Positions 1-9,824 of a stretch of 23,339 nucleotides of DNA are shown here, in pieces. Made by a program: the position numbers and the translations under genes. This DNA is from Gnomoniopsis sp. IMI 355080 (lineage: Eukaryota; Ascomycota; Sordariomycetes; Diaporthales; Gnomoniaceae). The stretch spans positions 1 through 23,339 of the forward strand of contig JAPEVC010000360.1 of assembly GCA_027946555.1 (NCBI GenBank), given 5' to 3'. The notes beneath the pieces were generated by a model. It made no database searches and was not told the origin of the DNA. It saw only the letters and a program-made list of their open reading frames with translations. Numbering within the stretch: position 1 is the first letter of the stretch; every line of letters starts with the position of its first letter.

Positions 1-757
1 CGTCTGCAACCTTACCCTCCCCCCCCTCCTTCGGTGCGATGTTTCGCAGTCTCTTGACCTCTGCGCTTGCAGGCGGGTCTTGACGCTGGCGCAACTCAAT
101 GTCATCATCTTGTGGAGAATTATCATTCCCCCCCCCCGTTCCTCGAGAGGGCCCTTTCTTGCGTGGGCCGCAGCGGCGCAACCCACACTCAAGAAACTGG
201 CAGGGTGTGTGGGGACCTTGGGGCAAGGTGTTTTGAGTGGTTTTGGGCACGGGCAGCGTAACCGAGAGAGGGTTCAACAACACGTCGCTGGTTCATGTTG
301 TCGGAGAAAAAAAGAAGAAAAGGCGGCTATGTTTCTTAATTCGGAAGTGGTACGATGGTACAAAGACAGCTCGCAACAACGCAGGAAAAGTCCACTGCAC
401 TCTCTTTGGCTGTCAGTCTCTCTCTGAATGCCTTCATGCACCTGTCGCACAGGCGTCAAGCGCTAAAAGGGGTCTGCTTGCAGACGCCTCCACTGAGGTG
501 CATGCCTTTTTTACCTAGGTTGTGCTCGGAGAGTTGCAGATAATGTGGCTTTTGCTTCACTCACGGTATTTTGGCTCGCTCTTATTTTTCCTCTTCCTCC
601 CCCCCATGCTGTGATTTTTTCCCCTTGAACAAAACTATTTCCCTTCCCATTTTCCCAACCACTGCATGTTTTGCTGGCTTTCCCCATCCTCTTCGTGGGT
701 CCTTGTCCCATCTTTCGTGATCTGCCTTGAACTGATGCACAGCAGCGGAGACCAACC

Positions 758-779
758 GAGAGAGAGAGAGAGAGAGAGA
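758..779. repeat. (GA)11 microsatellite
   Basis: Eleven uninterrupted GA dinucleotides, then a few more purine-rich bases. It produces the Ser-Leu runs seen in overlapping minus-strand frames, which is one reason those frames are not believed to be genes. Confidence 0.95.
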
Positions 780-1263
780 AAGAGCCCACATCCACGGTAA
801 CGGTGAAGAAACTCCCCTCTCCTTTGGTTGTCTTTTCGGGCTGCGATGCTTGTTTCGCGTGCAGCACACGATACACACGATAGGTCTGTCGGGTTGCAAA
901 AAAATCTGCGGGCCTTCTTTTCCAGTTTTCTCCTCACCTTCAAACAAAGAACCAGCGGAGGAGTTCATCGGGAGACGACCGTCAAGTGGATTTGGCACAT
1001 GCATGTTTCTCAAGATGTGGACGCCGCTTAATTGTGGCACCTCCCCATGAGCAGCAAGCAGCCTCCTCCCCCTTTCGTACGTACGTCATTGACAAAGTAT
1101 GGAGAAGGTCTTTACAGTTGTTAGCAAGTTGACACGGCAAATGTGCAAAATCTCGCTTGCCGTTCTCCATCGGCTGCCACTTACCGACAAGCCACTTATG
1201 GCTGGTGTTTGTTGTGTTTTGTTCTTTTTTGTTACTGCTCCCTGCATGACTGACTTACACCGA

Positions 1264-1279
1264 TCCCAGCGTGCTGGGA
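1264..1279. repeat. Perfect 7-bp-arm inverted repeat
   Basis: TCCCAGC, a 2-base spacer GT, then GCTGGGA: a perfect inverted repeat in gene-free DNA. This could be a binding site for a dimeric regulator or could be chance. No gene start lies close by. Confidence 0.7.
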
Positions 1280-2122
1280 CGGGATGTGGCGGCTCACTTA
1301 CATCTAAAAGATTTGCAATGATGGGGTTCTTGGTTGCTGACGAAACTTCCCGTGATCAAATTCGTCTGCAGTCGGATCTTGATTTCCCTCCTTTTGCTTG
1401 CCCAGAAAGAGACAGGTATGCTTACGCAAATTGCAAAGTTTCACCAACTGCACGGAAAAAGTCTGGTTGACATAAGCGAATGGTGGTGTTACATTATAAC
1501 AACGTGCGTTTTTTTGTACACACACAGCGCATTAGCACTTGCAGCTATATGCATTTCTTTTAAGGTATTGGGCTTAACTGCAGATCTACCTTATTGTCCG
1601 CTAGTGAGGCCACACACCCTCTCACTTAAAATTGCCCAAGAACTCACACCGCCGGGGCCATCATTTGGGCCAAGCCTGTGGGAAAGAAAAAAGAATCCCC
1701 AAGCATTCTTGCGGAATTCCTAACTTTGGGGGCCATCTGACTGCTAAAACCAACCACCCCCCTTCCCCCCAATATGTCGGCAATTAGCCATCCATGGGGC
1801 CTAGCGTACCGACGATGGCGTTAGGACGTTTGGCGCCGGATCTAGTGTCCCAATCGGTCATGTCTTGGGACCTCTTGGCCATCATGTTTGGGAATGCGAC
1901 GCCAAGTCCAAAGAATCGCAGGGATATCTTTGCTACTTGATACCGCCTTCACGGTACCGGGCCGGGTCCTGACAGCAAAACTGCTTCCAACGATGTAGCC
2001 GCCATCTGCCCCGGTCCACCCGGCTTGAGAGGATATGTCCCTTTCCCTTCCGCCTCCCGGGACCCGGACACCTTCGGTACCGGCATCCGCTCGAGGATTC
2101 ATCAAAGTCCGTCACTGCACTC

Positions 2123-3999
2123 TCACTCCTTCTTTTGTTCCTCATCATCGTCGTCCTTCTCGGGCGGTTGGCGCAAAGACACCACAAGCTTCGCCTGCTT
2201 TCCCTCGCCCTCCTTCTGAATGTCGTACTTTCCTCCCCACACCAAGTCCTTGGCGACCAGCTCCCGCGTACGGCCGAGACTCTCAATCGCGGCGATGCGA
2301 TCGTTTGTCTTTTCGAGGTGCTCGCGGAAGCCGGGCAGGCTGCAAATCTCCCGAAAGGCCCGATGCATCGGGACGCTCGAGGCGCGCATCTGCGCGTTGG
2401 AGGTGATGGTGAAGAGGTTCATGCGGTCCAGTTCACGGACAAAGTCGGCGCGCGTCTGGATTTGCTGTGCTATGTGCATCGGGAAGGTTGGTAGGCGATG
2501 GCCGATAACGTCGTCGTACGTTTTGTTGCGGGAATCGTCGGCGCACATGGTCTTTTCGAGATCGACTAGAGCGAGGGCAAGGACCATGGCGGCGGCCTGA
2601 AGAAAAAAAGAGATTGGGTCAACGGCTTGAAATCTTTCTCTCTCTTATATCTGGCTCATGGCACTAGCTCGAGGTGAGTCGTGGGAGAAGTGGGTGGGGG
2701 ACTTACTGCCCATTTCTGCTGGTCCATCACATCATCATCCATCTCCTCTCCCAGGATCCAGCATTGATTCAGAAAGTACGTCTTCTCTACTTCCTTGATC
2801 TCATCACACGTCTTGAGCATGTCATTGCTCTTGGCTACTCGATTCAGGAACGAAAGCCGTCCACCGACGCGGTCATACACCTGGGTGGCCACCTCGTCTG
2901 TCAAGGTCTCCTTGAAATACTTTTTCCTGTACCTCTTCAGCGCTGCGGTTGCCGAGAGTTTCGGCAGGTCTGACACGCTCAGCACCTCCATGCGCGTGGC
3001 AAGCAGCTTCAGTCGCTCGTAGACCCAATAGTCGTCGCTGTTGAAGATCATGGTCACCAAATTCGAGGCCGCCCACTGCTCGGCGCGCTGCTGCAAGAGC
3101 TCAATAAGGTCCCGGCCATCCTCGTCGTCGCGCACCAGGTGCATTTGGTTCATGATGACGACCAGCGGGCGGCCCACTTTTGCCCGCCGCTTGAGGGCGA
3201 CTTTTTCGAGCTTGTTGAGGGCCCGTTCAATGTCCAGGAGGGCCGTGGTATCGCGAGGTCCCTTCTCGCTAAAGTAACCGCCAATGTAATCCTCATGGAA
3301 CTCATAGTCCAGCGCCTTGCCAAGTCGGATCCGGAAAATCTCCAGGTCGCTGTGGGCCTCGAACATGGCGACGCCCTCGCCGTCGATTTTGCGCATGGCC
3401 TCGATGAGCATGCTGCTCTTGCCGGTGCCTTTTTCGCCAATGAGCAGGTGATAGTGGCCCCGCTCATTGCCCGCCACAATCTCGTCGACTTTGGCCTGCT
3501 CCGGCCGCTGCACCCAGTGATCCTCCTTGTCGTAGTCGTCATCGCCACCTTTACCCGCACCAGCCAGACTCCTACGTTGCACGCCCTTGGTGTAGATGCC
3601 TTTGCCCATGGCGGCCAGATCCAGGACGGGGTCGCCGGGCTCAAAGGCGTTGGCCATCTTTTGCAGCTGCATGATTTTGTAGAGCTTGTGGTAGGCGTAG
3701 GCGGCGGTTGCGAAGCCAATGGCGATAACCAGGATAGAGGCGAAGGAGGTGGCGGCGGACTCTATCATTTTGTGGGCGAGCGTGGGCTCGTCGGATTTGT
3801 TGTGGCCGCCGTCGTCCTTGCGGAGTGGTCGGGTGGTTGACAGTAGCCGTTGTGGTGGTGGTGATGGTGCACCGCCGTGGCCATGGCCGTTGAGTGTCAC
3901 CATCACCCGTCGAAAAAGCGGATGCGACTGCGGTGAGGTCCTTGTTTGTTGGATGGGCAGTGAGCGCAGCGCCCCTGGTAAGCGCATTCTAGAAGCCAT
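2123..3999 (-). CDS. Mitochondrial membrane-anchored AAA+/STAND-like P-loop ATPase
   Basis: Two exons, 3999-2707 and 2596-2123, joined in phase 0 across a 110-bp intron (GTAAGT donor, CAG acceptor) give 588 residues. The intron is needed because exon 1 otherwise runs into a short Pro-rich tail and a stop. The N-terminus is Arg-rich and poor in acidic residues, as in a mitochondrial presequence. A hydrophobic helix follows at about 84-104. The ATPase domain starts near 165, with Walker A GEKGTGKS at 188-195. The Walker B strand at 278-284 is followed by Asn-Gln rather than an acidic residue, and a sensor-1-like IFNSDD lies at 318-323. A VGGRLSFL motif at 378-385 resembles STAND/archaeal-type ATPases. 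The C-terminus (about 430-588) is alpha-helical with a very acidic end. I infer inner-membrane ATPase function; the substrate is unknown. The family resembles fungal Yme2/ATPase_2-like proteins, but orthology is not proven. Confidence 0.88.
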
Positions 4000-4953
4000 G
4001 ATTTGGGCGCGGTCGACTTTTTGCCCTTTTTGGCGTGCCGACCTTATTGAAGCAGCCTACTATATAGTCTTGCGAAGGGTAGGTTGCAGTTTTGTAGACA
4101 ATGTCGAATCGACACGAATCGGAATGGGATTGAACAATGCTCGTGAATGAAAAAGAGAAAAAAACGAAGGTTGGGAATGAGTGACTGGACATGTATGAAT
4201 GAAAGAAGCAAATACTAAGAAAAGACCATTGCGGACGAGTTCAAGCAGCCCATAGAAAATGTGTCCTTTTTCTTCAAGGCCAGGAGAAAAGAAGGGGAAA
4301 GGAAAAAAGGGGAAAGGGGGAGTGATGAGATTCGGATAGTTGTGATCGGACGTTCTCGTCACGAAAGTGAGATAAGATTGAGAATGAGATGACAGAAAGT
4401 CATGAATCCAAGAAACTAGGGAATCAAAAAAAGCCTGGCAGTGCGCAGTGCGTAAAAGTGCAGCAGGGCTCTCTATGTTGGCCGAGATTGCGTCAACTGT
4501 TGCTCGGTACACTCCGTGACAGGGTTCTCTTTCCAGGTCCGAGCCCACCTGGACTTTTACGGGGTCTAGGTAGTGTATCCGCTGAAATTCCAGGGTTGCA
4601 GTGAGCCAAGCTGTCGGTTTTCTTTTCTGGAAGGATGCGGAACCCTGGACTTGTTAGTTGGACAGAACTAAAGTTAGGAGGTATATTTAGGAGTTTCTTT
4701 TTTTTTCAGCTGGCGGCCCATGTTAATGAATGGTCTAGTACCTTATGTATACCCACCTACTAAAAGCTGAGTGACAGTGAGGCGGCACGGCGTATCAAAG
4801 GACTTCAATTCCCCGGACTGAAACATTAGCTTCGTCGTCGTTCAACCTCACCCTCACCCTCACCTGCACCTCTTGCTCGCTACGATTCAGCCTGCCTCAG
4901 CTTTTCTGTATATATCTACTTGCACAATCATGAGCAGATAACAGACAAAGCAA
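4000..4953. promoter_or_regulatory. Divergent promoter region between ATPase and 2EXR genes
   Basis: This 954-bp spacer separates two gene starts that point away from each other, so it must hold both promoters. It contains purine/pyrimidine-skewed tracts, a 7-bp-arm inverted repeat at 4532-4553, and a pyrimidine-rich CCCTCA triplication near 4850, about 100 bp before the 2EXR start. No conserved protein is encoded. Small frames on both strands here are composition artefacts. Confidence 0.6.
4532..4553. repeat. Inverted repeat TCCAGGT/ACCTGGA
   Basis: Seven-base arms TCCAGGT and ACCTGGA are separated by 8 bases, about 400 bp upstream of the 2EXR gene. A regulatory role is possible but unproven. 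Confidence 0.7.
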
Positions 4954-5906
4954 ATGGCCGTCTTCGCCGATCTACCTGCAGAGCTCCGTACCCAAATCTG
5001 GGAGCTGTGCGTCCAACTCGCCGTCGAGCCGGGCGTCCTGGCACCGGCACCTCCACCCGAAAGGCCGCCGCCGACGACGACTACTATCATCAGCCCTTCG
5101 TCCCACGCGTGCGCAAGCGACGATATCCTCTGGTCACAAACACCTGTCGCGAGTCCCGCTACCACCTCCTCACCCCTCACGTCGCACAACGCCACTACAT
5201 CGGCCAGGACCATCGGCCCCTCGACCCGGACAGGGACATCATCTTCCTCCGCTGGCCCGCCCACATGCACCGCATGCGCATGGTCATCACGCTCGCCATC
5301 AAGTACGGCAATCCCCAGCCCTGGCCCGCCCGCGTCACCCGCCTCGCTCTATCGCAGGAATGCTGCGCCGACCTGTGCAACAATAACGAGAACGACATGA
5401 TGCTCGGCGGCGCCGACTTTGAACGCTGCCGCCTTTTGGAGACTCTGCTGTGTCCCCCCAACCGGCGCTCGCACCGCCACGCCCTCAAGGAGGTCTCGCT
5501 CGTCCACGTCGGCCCGGATGTGGATCTCGAGGTATCGGACCCTTGGGTAGAGCTCGCCGAGTGGACGCCTGGATCCAGGTCGTCGACGACGATGGTCCAG
5601 GAGGAGCGCGACATGGTGCTGGCGATGCGCGCGCTGTTGGCCAAGGAGCTGGACATGGTCGATCGTGCGTGGGCCTGTCATCCGCATCATGGGCCTGTCG
5701 ATGCGGCCTGGGCGCCTTCCGAGGAGAGGGAGAGGGAGTCGGAGTTGATGGAGCGGACGGCACTTTGTGTGAAGCGCATGGTGAAGCCGGGGCTTGTGAG
5801 GGAGCCGAGTCGATGGAAGGCGGCAGCGCTGAAGATGAGGATGGCCGGTCTGGCGCGCTGGTGGCTCAGGCAATCCCAGGCTACCAAGAAGATGCACGCA
5901 GTATGA
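4954..5906 (+). CDS. 2EXR-domain (F-box-like) protein, domain split over two frames
   Basis: The frame from the ATG at 4954 (good context, caaATGG) encodes the opening 2EXR motif: FADLPAELRTQIWEL at residues 4-18. The second half of the domain lies in the frame that is one base back: YPLVTNTCRESRYHLL near 5124-5171, then DPDRDIIFLRW near 5226-5258, and onward to a stop at 5906. The frame must change between about 5010 and 5095. In-frame intron solutions exist (for example 5035-5093, ending in CAG), but every compatible donor is a weak GTC site. A one-base deletion, real or from assembly, in this C-rich stretch is equally possible. The product would be roughly 290-318 residues. 2EXR proteins are abundant in Pezizomycotina and mostly of unknown function. 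The C-terminal half is Arg/Glu-rich and helical, with no second domain recognised. Confidence 0.72.
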
Positions 5907-6539
5907 AAGAGAGAAGGAAAAACCGCCCATCAAAGGGAAATGGTTACTGCGCATGTTCGGTCGCTGGGAGTGAGCTCCGCAATAAGGACATCGATCCTCG
6001 AGAGAGCTCATGTTCAGGCAGAGCCTGTATCACCGAAGGGAGTCCTTCACTGGCACTACTGTCCAGGTGGATAACACGGCCTGTCTTGGTCGATGAAGAC
6101 GAACGCCAAGGCACTGACGCGAGATCCAGAGCACCATCAGCTTCGAATCAGAAGTAATCACATGGTTGAGTAGCTCCGAGCTTCCTGAATATCAAGGCTG
6201 TGATGATCGAGTCTTCCGGGATCAACAGTCAAGCTCTACACTATACCGCCCAGCCACGCCGGCGCCTTGTAAGATTCAAGAGGAGCGACTCATCTATGAC
6301 TCTGGTGCTAGAACGCCATATCACGTTATGGTGCTGTGCCTGATCCGAAGGCTTGGTCAGCACTAATGCCGGGCCATTACTATACTGCATGCAGCATGCA
6401 GGCGAGATACGCCAACGCGCCAGCCACACTCCCCCCCCCTCTTTGCAGCATTATAATCACCAACGTTCACAACCACATTTAGACGGTGCCATCACAAAAT
6501 TGCGTCCTCTCAACTCTACAAAAGAACATCCAAAGGCAA
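5907..6539. other. Intergenic spacer and cupin promoter
   Basis: No gene is seen. The 3' end of the 2EXR transcript must lie on the left. The right end is the promoter of the secreted cupin gene and contains a doubled TGCATGCA/GCATGC element at 6386-6400. The short frames here lack recognisable features. Confidence 0.6.
6386..6400. promoter_or_regulatory. TGCATGCA + GCATGC double element upstream of cupin
   Basis: TGCATGCA (6386-6393) is immediately followed by GCATGCA (6394-6400), 140-154 bp before the cupin start codon. A similar pair sits at a similar distance upstream of the start of the facing GMC pseudogene. No named fungal factor is assigned; a shared regulatory site is my inference. 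Confidence 0.4.
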
Positions 6540-7220
6540 ATGGCTCATCATCTCCGCACCCTCCTCCCCCTTTTTTGCCTCTGCTGCCCCGTAGCCTTGG
6601 CACTGGCATGGCGGCAGCAGTACCCTGATCCTCCAATCGAGACCGCCGCAGCAGAAATCATCACCGCCCTCAACCTCACCGCCAACCCGGAGAAGGGGTA
6701 CTACACGCAAACTTTTGTCGACCCGCTCAACGTCACGTACACGGCAGTCACAGCGAACGGGACGTCCTACCCCACCACGCGCGCTGCGAGCACGGCGATT
6801 TACTACCTCCTCCAAGGCAGCGAGGGGGATTCGTACTGGCATCGCCATGATGGACTCGAGGTCTGGCATTACTACGCTGGTGCACCGTTGCTGTTGAGGT
6901 TGTCGTGGGACGATGGGGAGCCTGTGAGAGAGGTCGTGCTTGGTGGGGAGGTTGTCGGTGGTGGTGGTGGTAGAGCAGAGCAGCAGAGGCCGCAGAGATT
7001 TGTAGGAAGGTGGGAATGGCAAAGTGCTAGGAGTTTAGGCGCGTGGACATTGGTTGGTACGACTGGTAAGTGAATTTCCTTTTTCATTATTGCCACATGG
7101 CATCCTGGCTTCAATCCTTCCATGGGCAGTGCTGACGAGAGATTAGTTGCTCCGGGATTCTCGGCAGCTGCGGATACGTATGAGATTGCAGCTCCTGATT
7201 GGCAACCCAACGGGGCATGA
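6540..7220 (+). CDS. Secreted DUF985/Cupin_5 family protein
   Basis: Exons 6540-7065 and 7147-7220, joined across an 81-bp intron (GTAAGT donor, TAG acceptor, GCTGAC branch site), give 199 residues. The ATG at 6540 is preferred over 6486 because it directly opens a signal peptide (LRTLLPLFCLCCPVALALA at 5-23). Cupin_5 signatures follow: EGDSYWHRHDGLEVWHYYAG at 94-113, carrying candidate metal ligands His101, Glu107 and His110. RPQRFVGRWEWQSA lies at 150-163 and LVGTTVAPGF at 171-180. The last motif is created by the splice, which confirms the intron. A Gly-rich insert at about 136-144 lies in a loop. N-glycosylation sequons occur in the first half. The family is a small RmlC-like beta barrel whose reaction is unsettled. 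A secretory signal is unusual for it, since relatives are generally predicted cytosolic. Confidence 0.9.
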
Positions 7221-7397
7221 TATTCTAAGGCTCTTGACTGTGTCTTTCTGCGCTTGACCTTTGCCCAAGTAATCTTGAAGATAGTCTATCCACGTGTACT
7301 CGTAAGTCGCCGAAGATTTGAATAGTCATCAATTCTCCGAAGGCAGACCACCGTAGTCTTGCTTCTAACCCAGCATCATCTATTTTTCAAACAACAG

Positions 7398-9200
7398 CTA
7401 CGCTCTTATAATCTCAGCTTGCAAGATCTCCGCTGCCCTCACCGCAATAGCATATACCAACCCCCATCGTATGGTGCCCAGGACTGACCGGCACATTCGC
7501 CGTCTTATACACTCTTCTTGAGGTTCTCATCCTACAACCCCCGCCCTGTTCCCGCGGCATCCAACACACAGCCCCCGGTCAGGGTGGCTGCCGCTGCCCC
7601 AACCCCAGCCCAGCAAAAACCTGGTTCTGGGAAATTCCTCAAAAAAGATGCATTGCCCAGGGACGCTGAAGGCCCGCGCCAACAGCCACCCTAGCGGCCC
7701 CTGCTGACGCTAGCGTCGTGGCGTAATACTGCGGCGCTTTCGACAGAAGGCCAGAGGTTAAAGGGATGTGCCGTTGATGTGTGCCCCCGTTGAAGTTGGG
7801 ATCTATCGCTGGTCAGGTGATGGGTAGTGGTCGCCGCGGGCGCTCCGTGGATGGTGCCGTTACTGAGAGGATGCAGGACGTACCATGTCACGAAAAACAA
7901 GAAACCAGCCGAACTCTATGAGGGGCTCGTCGGCTACCTATAGGGTGCGGAGCATGGGGAGGCTTGCGTTCGATGCGCCGGTGGGGTGGGGATAGCTTCG
8001 GCTTACGTGGAAGAGTAAGTCGGTGGCGAAGGCGTAGGCGGAGGCTTGGTTGCGCGTAGTCTTGGAGGGCTTGGATATTCTGGTCGCCAGGGAATTGGAG
8101 TGTGCTGTTGAAACTAAAGGATCCAGCATACGTGAAGTGGTCTTGGAATAGGGTGCCAACTGCAGGTAGGATCAACGACAACGGAAATTTTCGAGAGTAG
8201 ACAAGGTTGATGGATTACCTCTATTCCTAATTTCTCAAGGAGCGGTGCACTCTGGACGGAGCCTGCTGAGATAATGATGTTGCTGGCGTTGAGTAGGGCA
8301 AGATTCTGGTAGAGAGGTCCACATAGTCCACTGCATTCGCAACCGCAAGCCCGCCCAAGAGACGGCTTTCAGACCACAGCACTCGCCTGATGGTAGCGTT
8401 GGTGATAACCTCCAAGTCCAACCTTGCCCTCGACGGCTGTATAAGCCGTGTGAAGAGTACGACCGAGTATAGGACCGTCGCGTTCCACAGCGAGTAGGAC
8501 ATAGCGGACAGCCGGCTAGTCTCGCTACCATTCAGCATCGTTCAGCTTCGGCACGCCGAGCTTCTTCGAGAAGAAGGTATGACAAAAGTCTTTCCAAACA
8601 GACTAAACACATTTCGCCACATCGTCTCCAGCGATGGGGACCAGAGGAGCCATGATATGCGGCATCGGACGTAAACCCTGCCTGTAGTTCGAGAGCCACG
8701 GCGGGCGCAACCGCCGCCGTGAAAGTTCTCGCCCGCTTTGAAAGGCGGCGTAGAGCGTTCTTCCAATTCCCAGCCGGAGATAGTTCAGCACGCCTTCCCC
8801 ACGCGTCAAACTACCACGGCCGTGGTGAATTATAAAGTTCATCGCGGAACTGCCGCCGAGCGTCCGACCGAGCGGATACGCAATGCTCGACGACGCAACC
8901 TGATGCTGATGCTGATCGAGGTGCGACTTCGCAACGCTCGTGAAGCCTCAGTCTTACACTGCTGTTCCGAAGATGGCGCCCTTGTTTCTCCGGAACGATG
9001 ATGCGAGGGATCGTCGCGCCCGTCGAGGAGGCCGGCCTCGAGCACTGCGACGGTGACGCCTGGGTCGGCGGAGAGAGGAGGGTGGCTAGGAAGAGACCGC
9101 TTGTGCCACCGCCTACTATGATGTATTCATAGTTGACACCACATGCCGTGGAGGAGAAGAAGAAGCATGAAAGCAGGAGGGACGCGGTGATGATGGACAT
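7398..9200 (-). pseudogene. GMC oxidoreductase pseudogene (frameshifts and stops)
   Basis: Reading 9200 to 7398, the pieces of a complete GMC flavoenzyme occur in the right order but in all three frames. First come a signal peptide (from ATG 9200) and YEYIIVGGGTSGLFLATLLS, the FAD dinucleotide fold (9131-9072). VTVAVLEAG follows near 9060-9034 in a second frame, and IIVPEKQG returns to the first. GRTLGGSSAMN, GMC signature 1, is at 8869-8837. LEVITNATIRRVLW is at about 8415-8374 and IIISAGSVQSAPLLEKLGI (signature 2-like) near 8275-8223. FQDHFTYAGSF is near 8145, LHPLSNGTIH near 7876-7847, and a degraded Ser-His-Pro at 7589-7581. The C-terminal AIAVRAAEILQAEIIRA ends in a stop at 7400-7398. 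The 1803-bp span matches a roughly 600-residue enzyme, so decay is by many small indels and stops, not a large deletion. No splice pairs repair it. The ancestral substrate is unknown. Confidence 0.88.
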
Positions 9201-9362
9201 GGCGAGCGAGACCCTGGAGCTACAGTATTCTAGCTGACATCTTCTCCACGAAAAAGGTGAAACACAACACAAATCAGCAGAGATGTGCCTCATTCTAGGT
9301 GTCGCAACCTTTGAGGCCTTCAAAACCGAGGCAGTCCTTATCATTGGAGGGCCATGTCAGAT

Positions 9363-9385
9363 TGCATGCAAGTGGCGTGCATGCA
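9363..9385. promoter_or_regulatory. Paired TGCATGCA octamers upstream of GMC pseudogene
   Basis: TGCATGCA occurs at 9363-9370 and again at 9378-9385, 163-185 bp upstream of the pseudogene's former start codon at 9200. The pair mirrors the one upstream of the cupin gene. Function is inferred. Confidence 0.4.
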
Positions 9386-9551
9386 GATTAGCCTGGGTAT
9401 TTGAACATAGGTAGGTACCCCTGTATGTATCCAGTGCCCTTTTCGTACTACCTACTATTCTATTTTCCCTCCGCTTCACGTATAATTTGCTGTCTTGGAA
9501 TGAATCAGCGTATTTGTGGCGTATAGTCTTCTCTGGATCGACCTCTTAACA

Positions 9552-9602
9552 GGCAAGGCTGAGACTTGCCTCATTCGGAAAGGATTCTCGGGCAAGGCTG
9601 AG
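9552..9602. repeat. Direct repeat of GGCAAGGCTGAG
   Basis: Two exact 12-base copies lie 39 bases apart (9552-9563 and 9591-9602), between the pseudogene and the TUDOR-protein gene. There are only two copies, with no sign of a larger array. Confidence 0.8.
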
Positions 9603-9824
9603 CATCGCGTGGACGGGCAATTCAAGGCATCATGCTTGTCTCAGACTCGGAACACGACAGCACATTCCAACGCCAATGTGATTTTGACTTTACGGGGGAA
9701 GTTTGATGTCAAAACCCCATCCATTCGTACAAATTGCTATGTTTCATTGTTCAAATGGAAGGTTGTACCGACTCATCCAGAACTCGCTTTTACACAAGGC
9801 CCCAATATTTATATAGGTATGTGA

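Larger units (their letters stand above)
1..2122. other. Gene-free, low-complexity left flank
   Basis: I see no convincing gene in this 2.1 kb. Open frames exist on both strands, but they are short, overlap one another, and have biased composition caused by CT/GA tracts and C homopolymers (around 19, 128 and 595). No conserved domain, signal peptide or intron pair links any of them. The segment holds a GA microsatellite near 758, a perfect palindrome at 1264-1279 and a CGTACGTACG run at 1076-1085. The end next to 2122 must contain the 3' UTR of the minus-strand ATPase gene. A gene lying mostly off the left edge cannot be excluded. Confidence 0.6.
9201..9824. other. Spacer: former GMC promoter and Hva1 3' flank
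   Basis: No believable gene. The left part is the former promoter of the GMC pseudogene, with paired TGCATGCA sites at 9363-9385 and a TAGGTAGGTACC run at 9408-9419. The right part contains two copies of GGCAAGGCTGAG (9552-9563 and 9591-9602) and the 3' flank of the TUDOR-protein gene. Confidence 0.6.

Noticed and set aside
582..1040. 152-residue minus-strand frame in the left flank
   Set aside because: Its Ser-Leu run comes from the GA microsatellite, it overlaps several other frames, and it shows no domain or splice signals.
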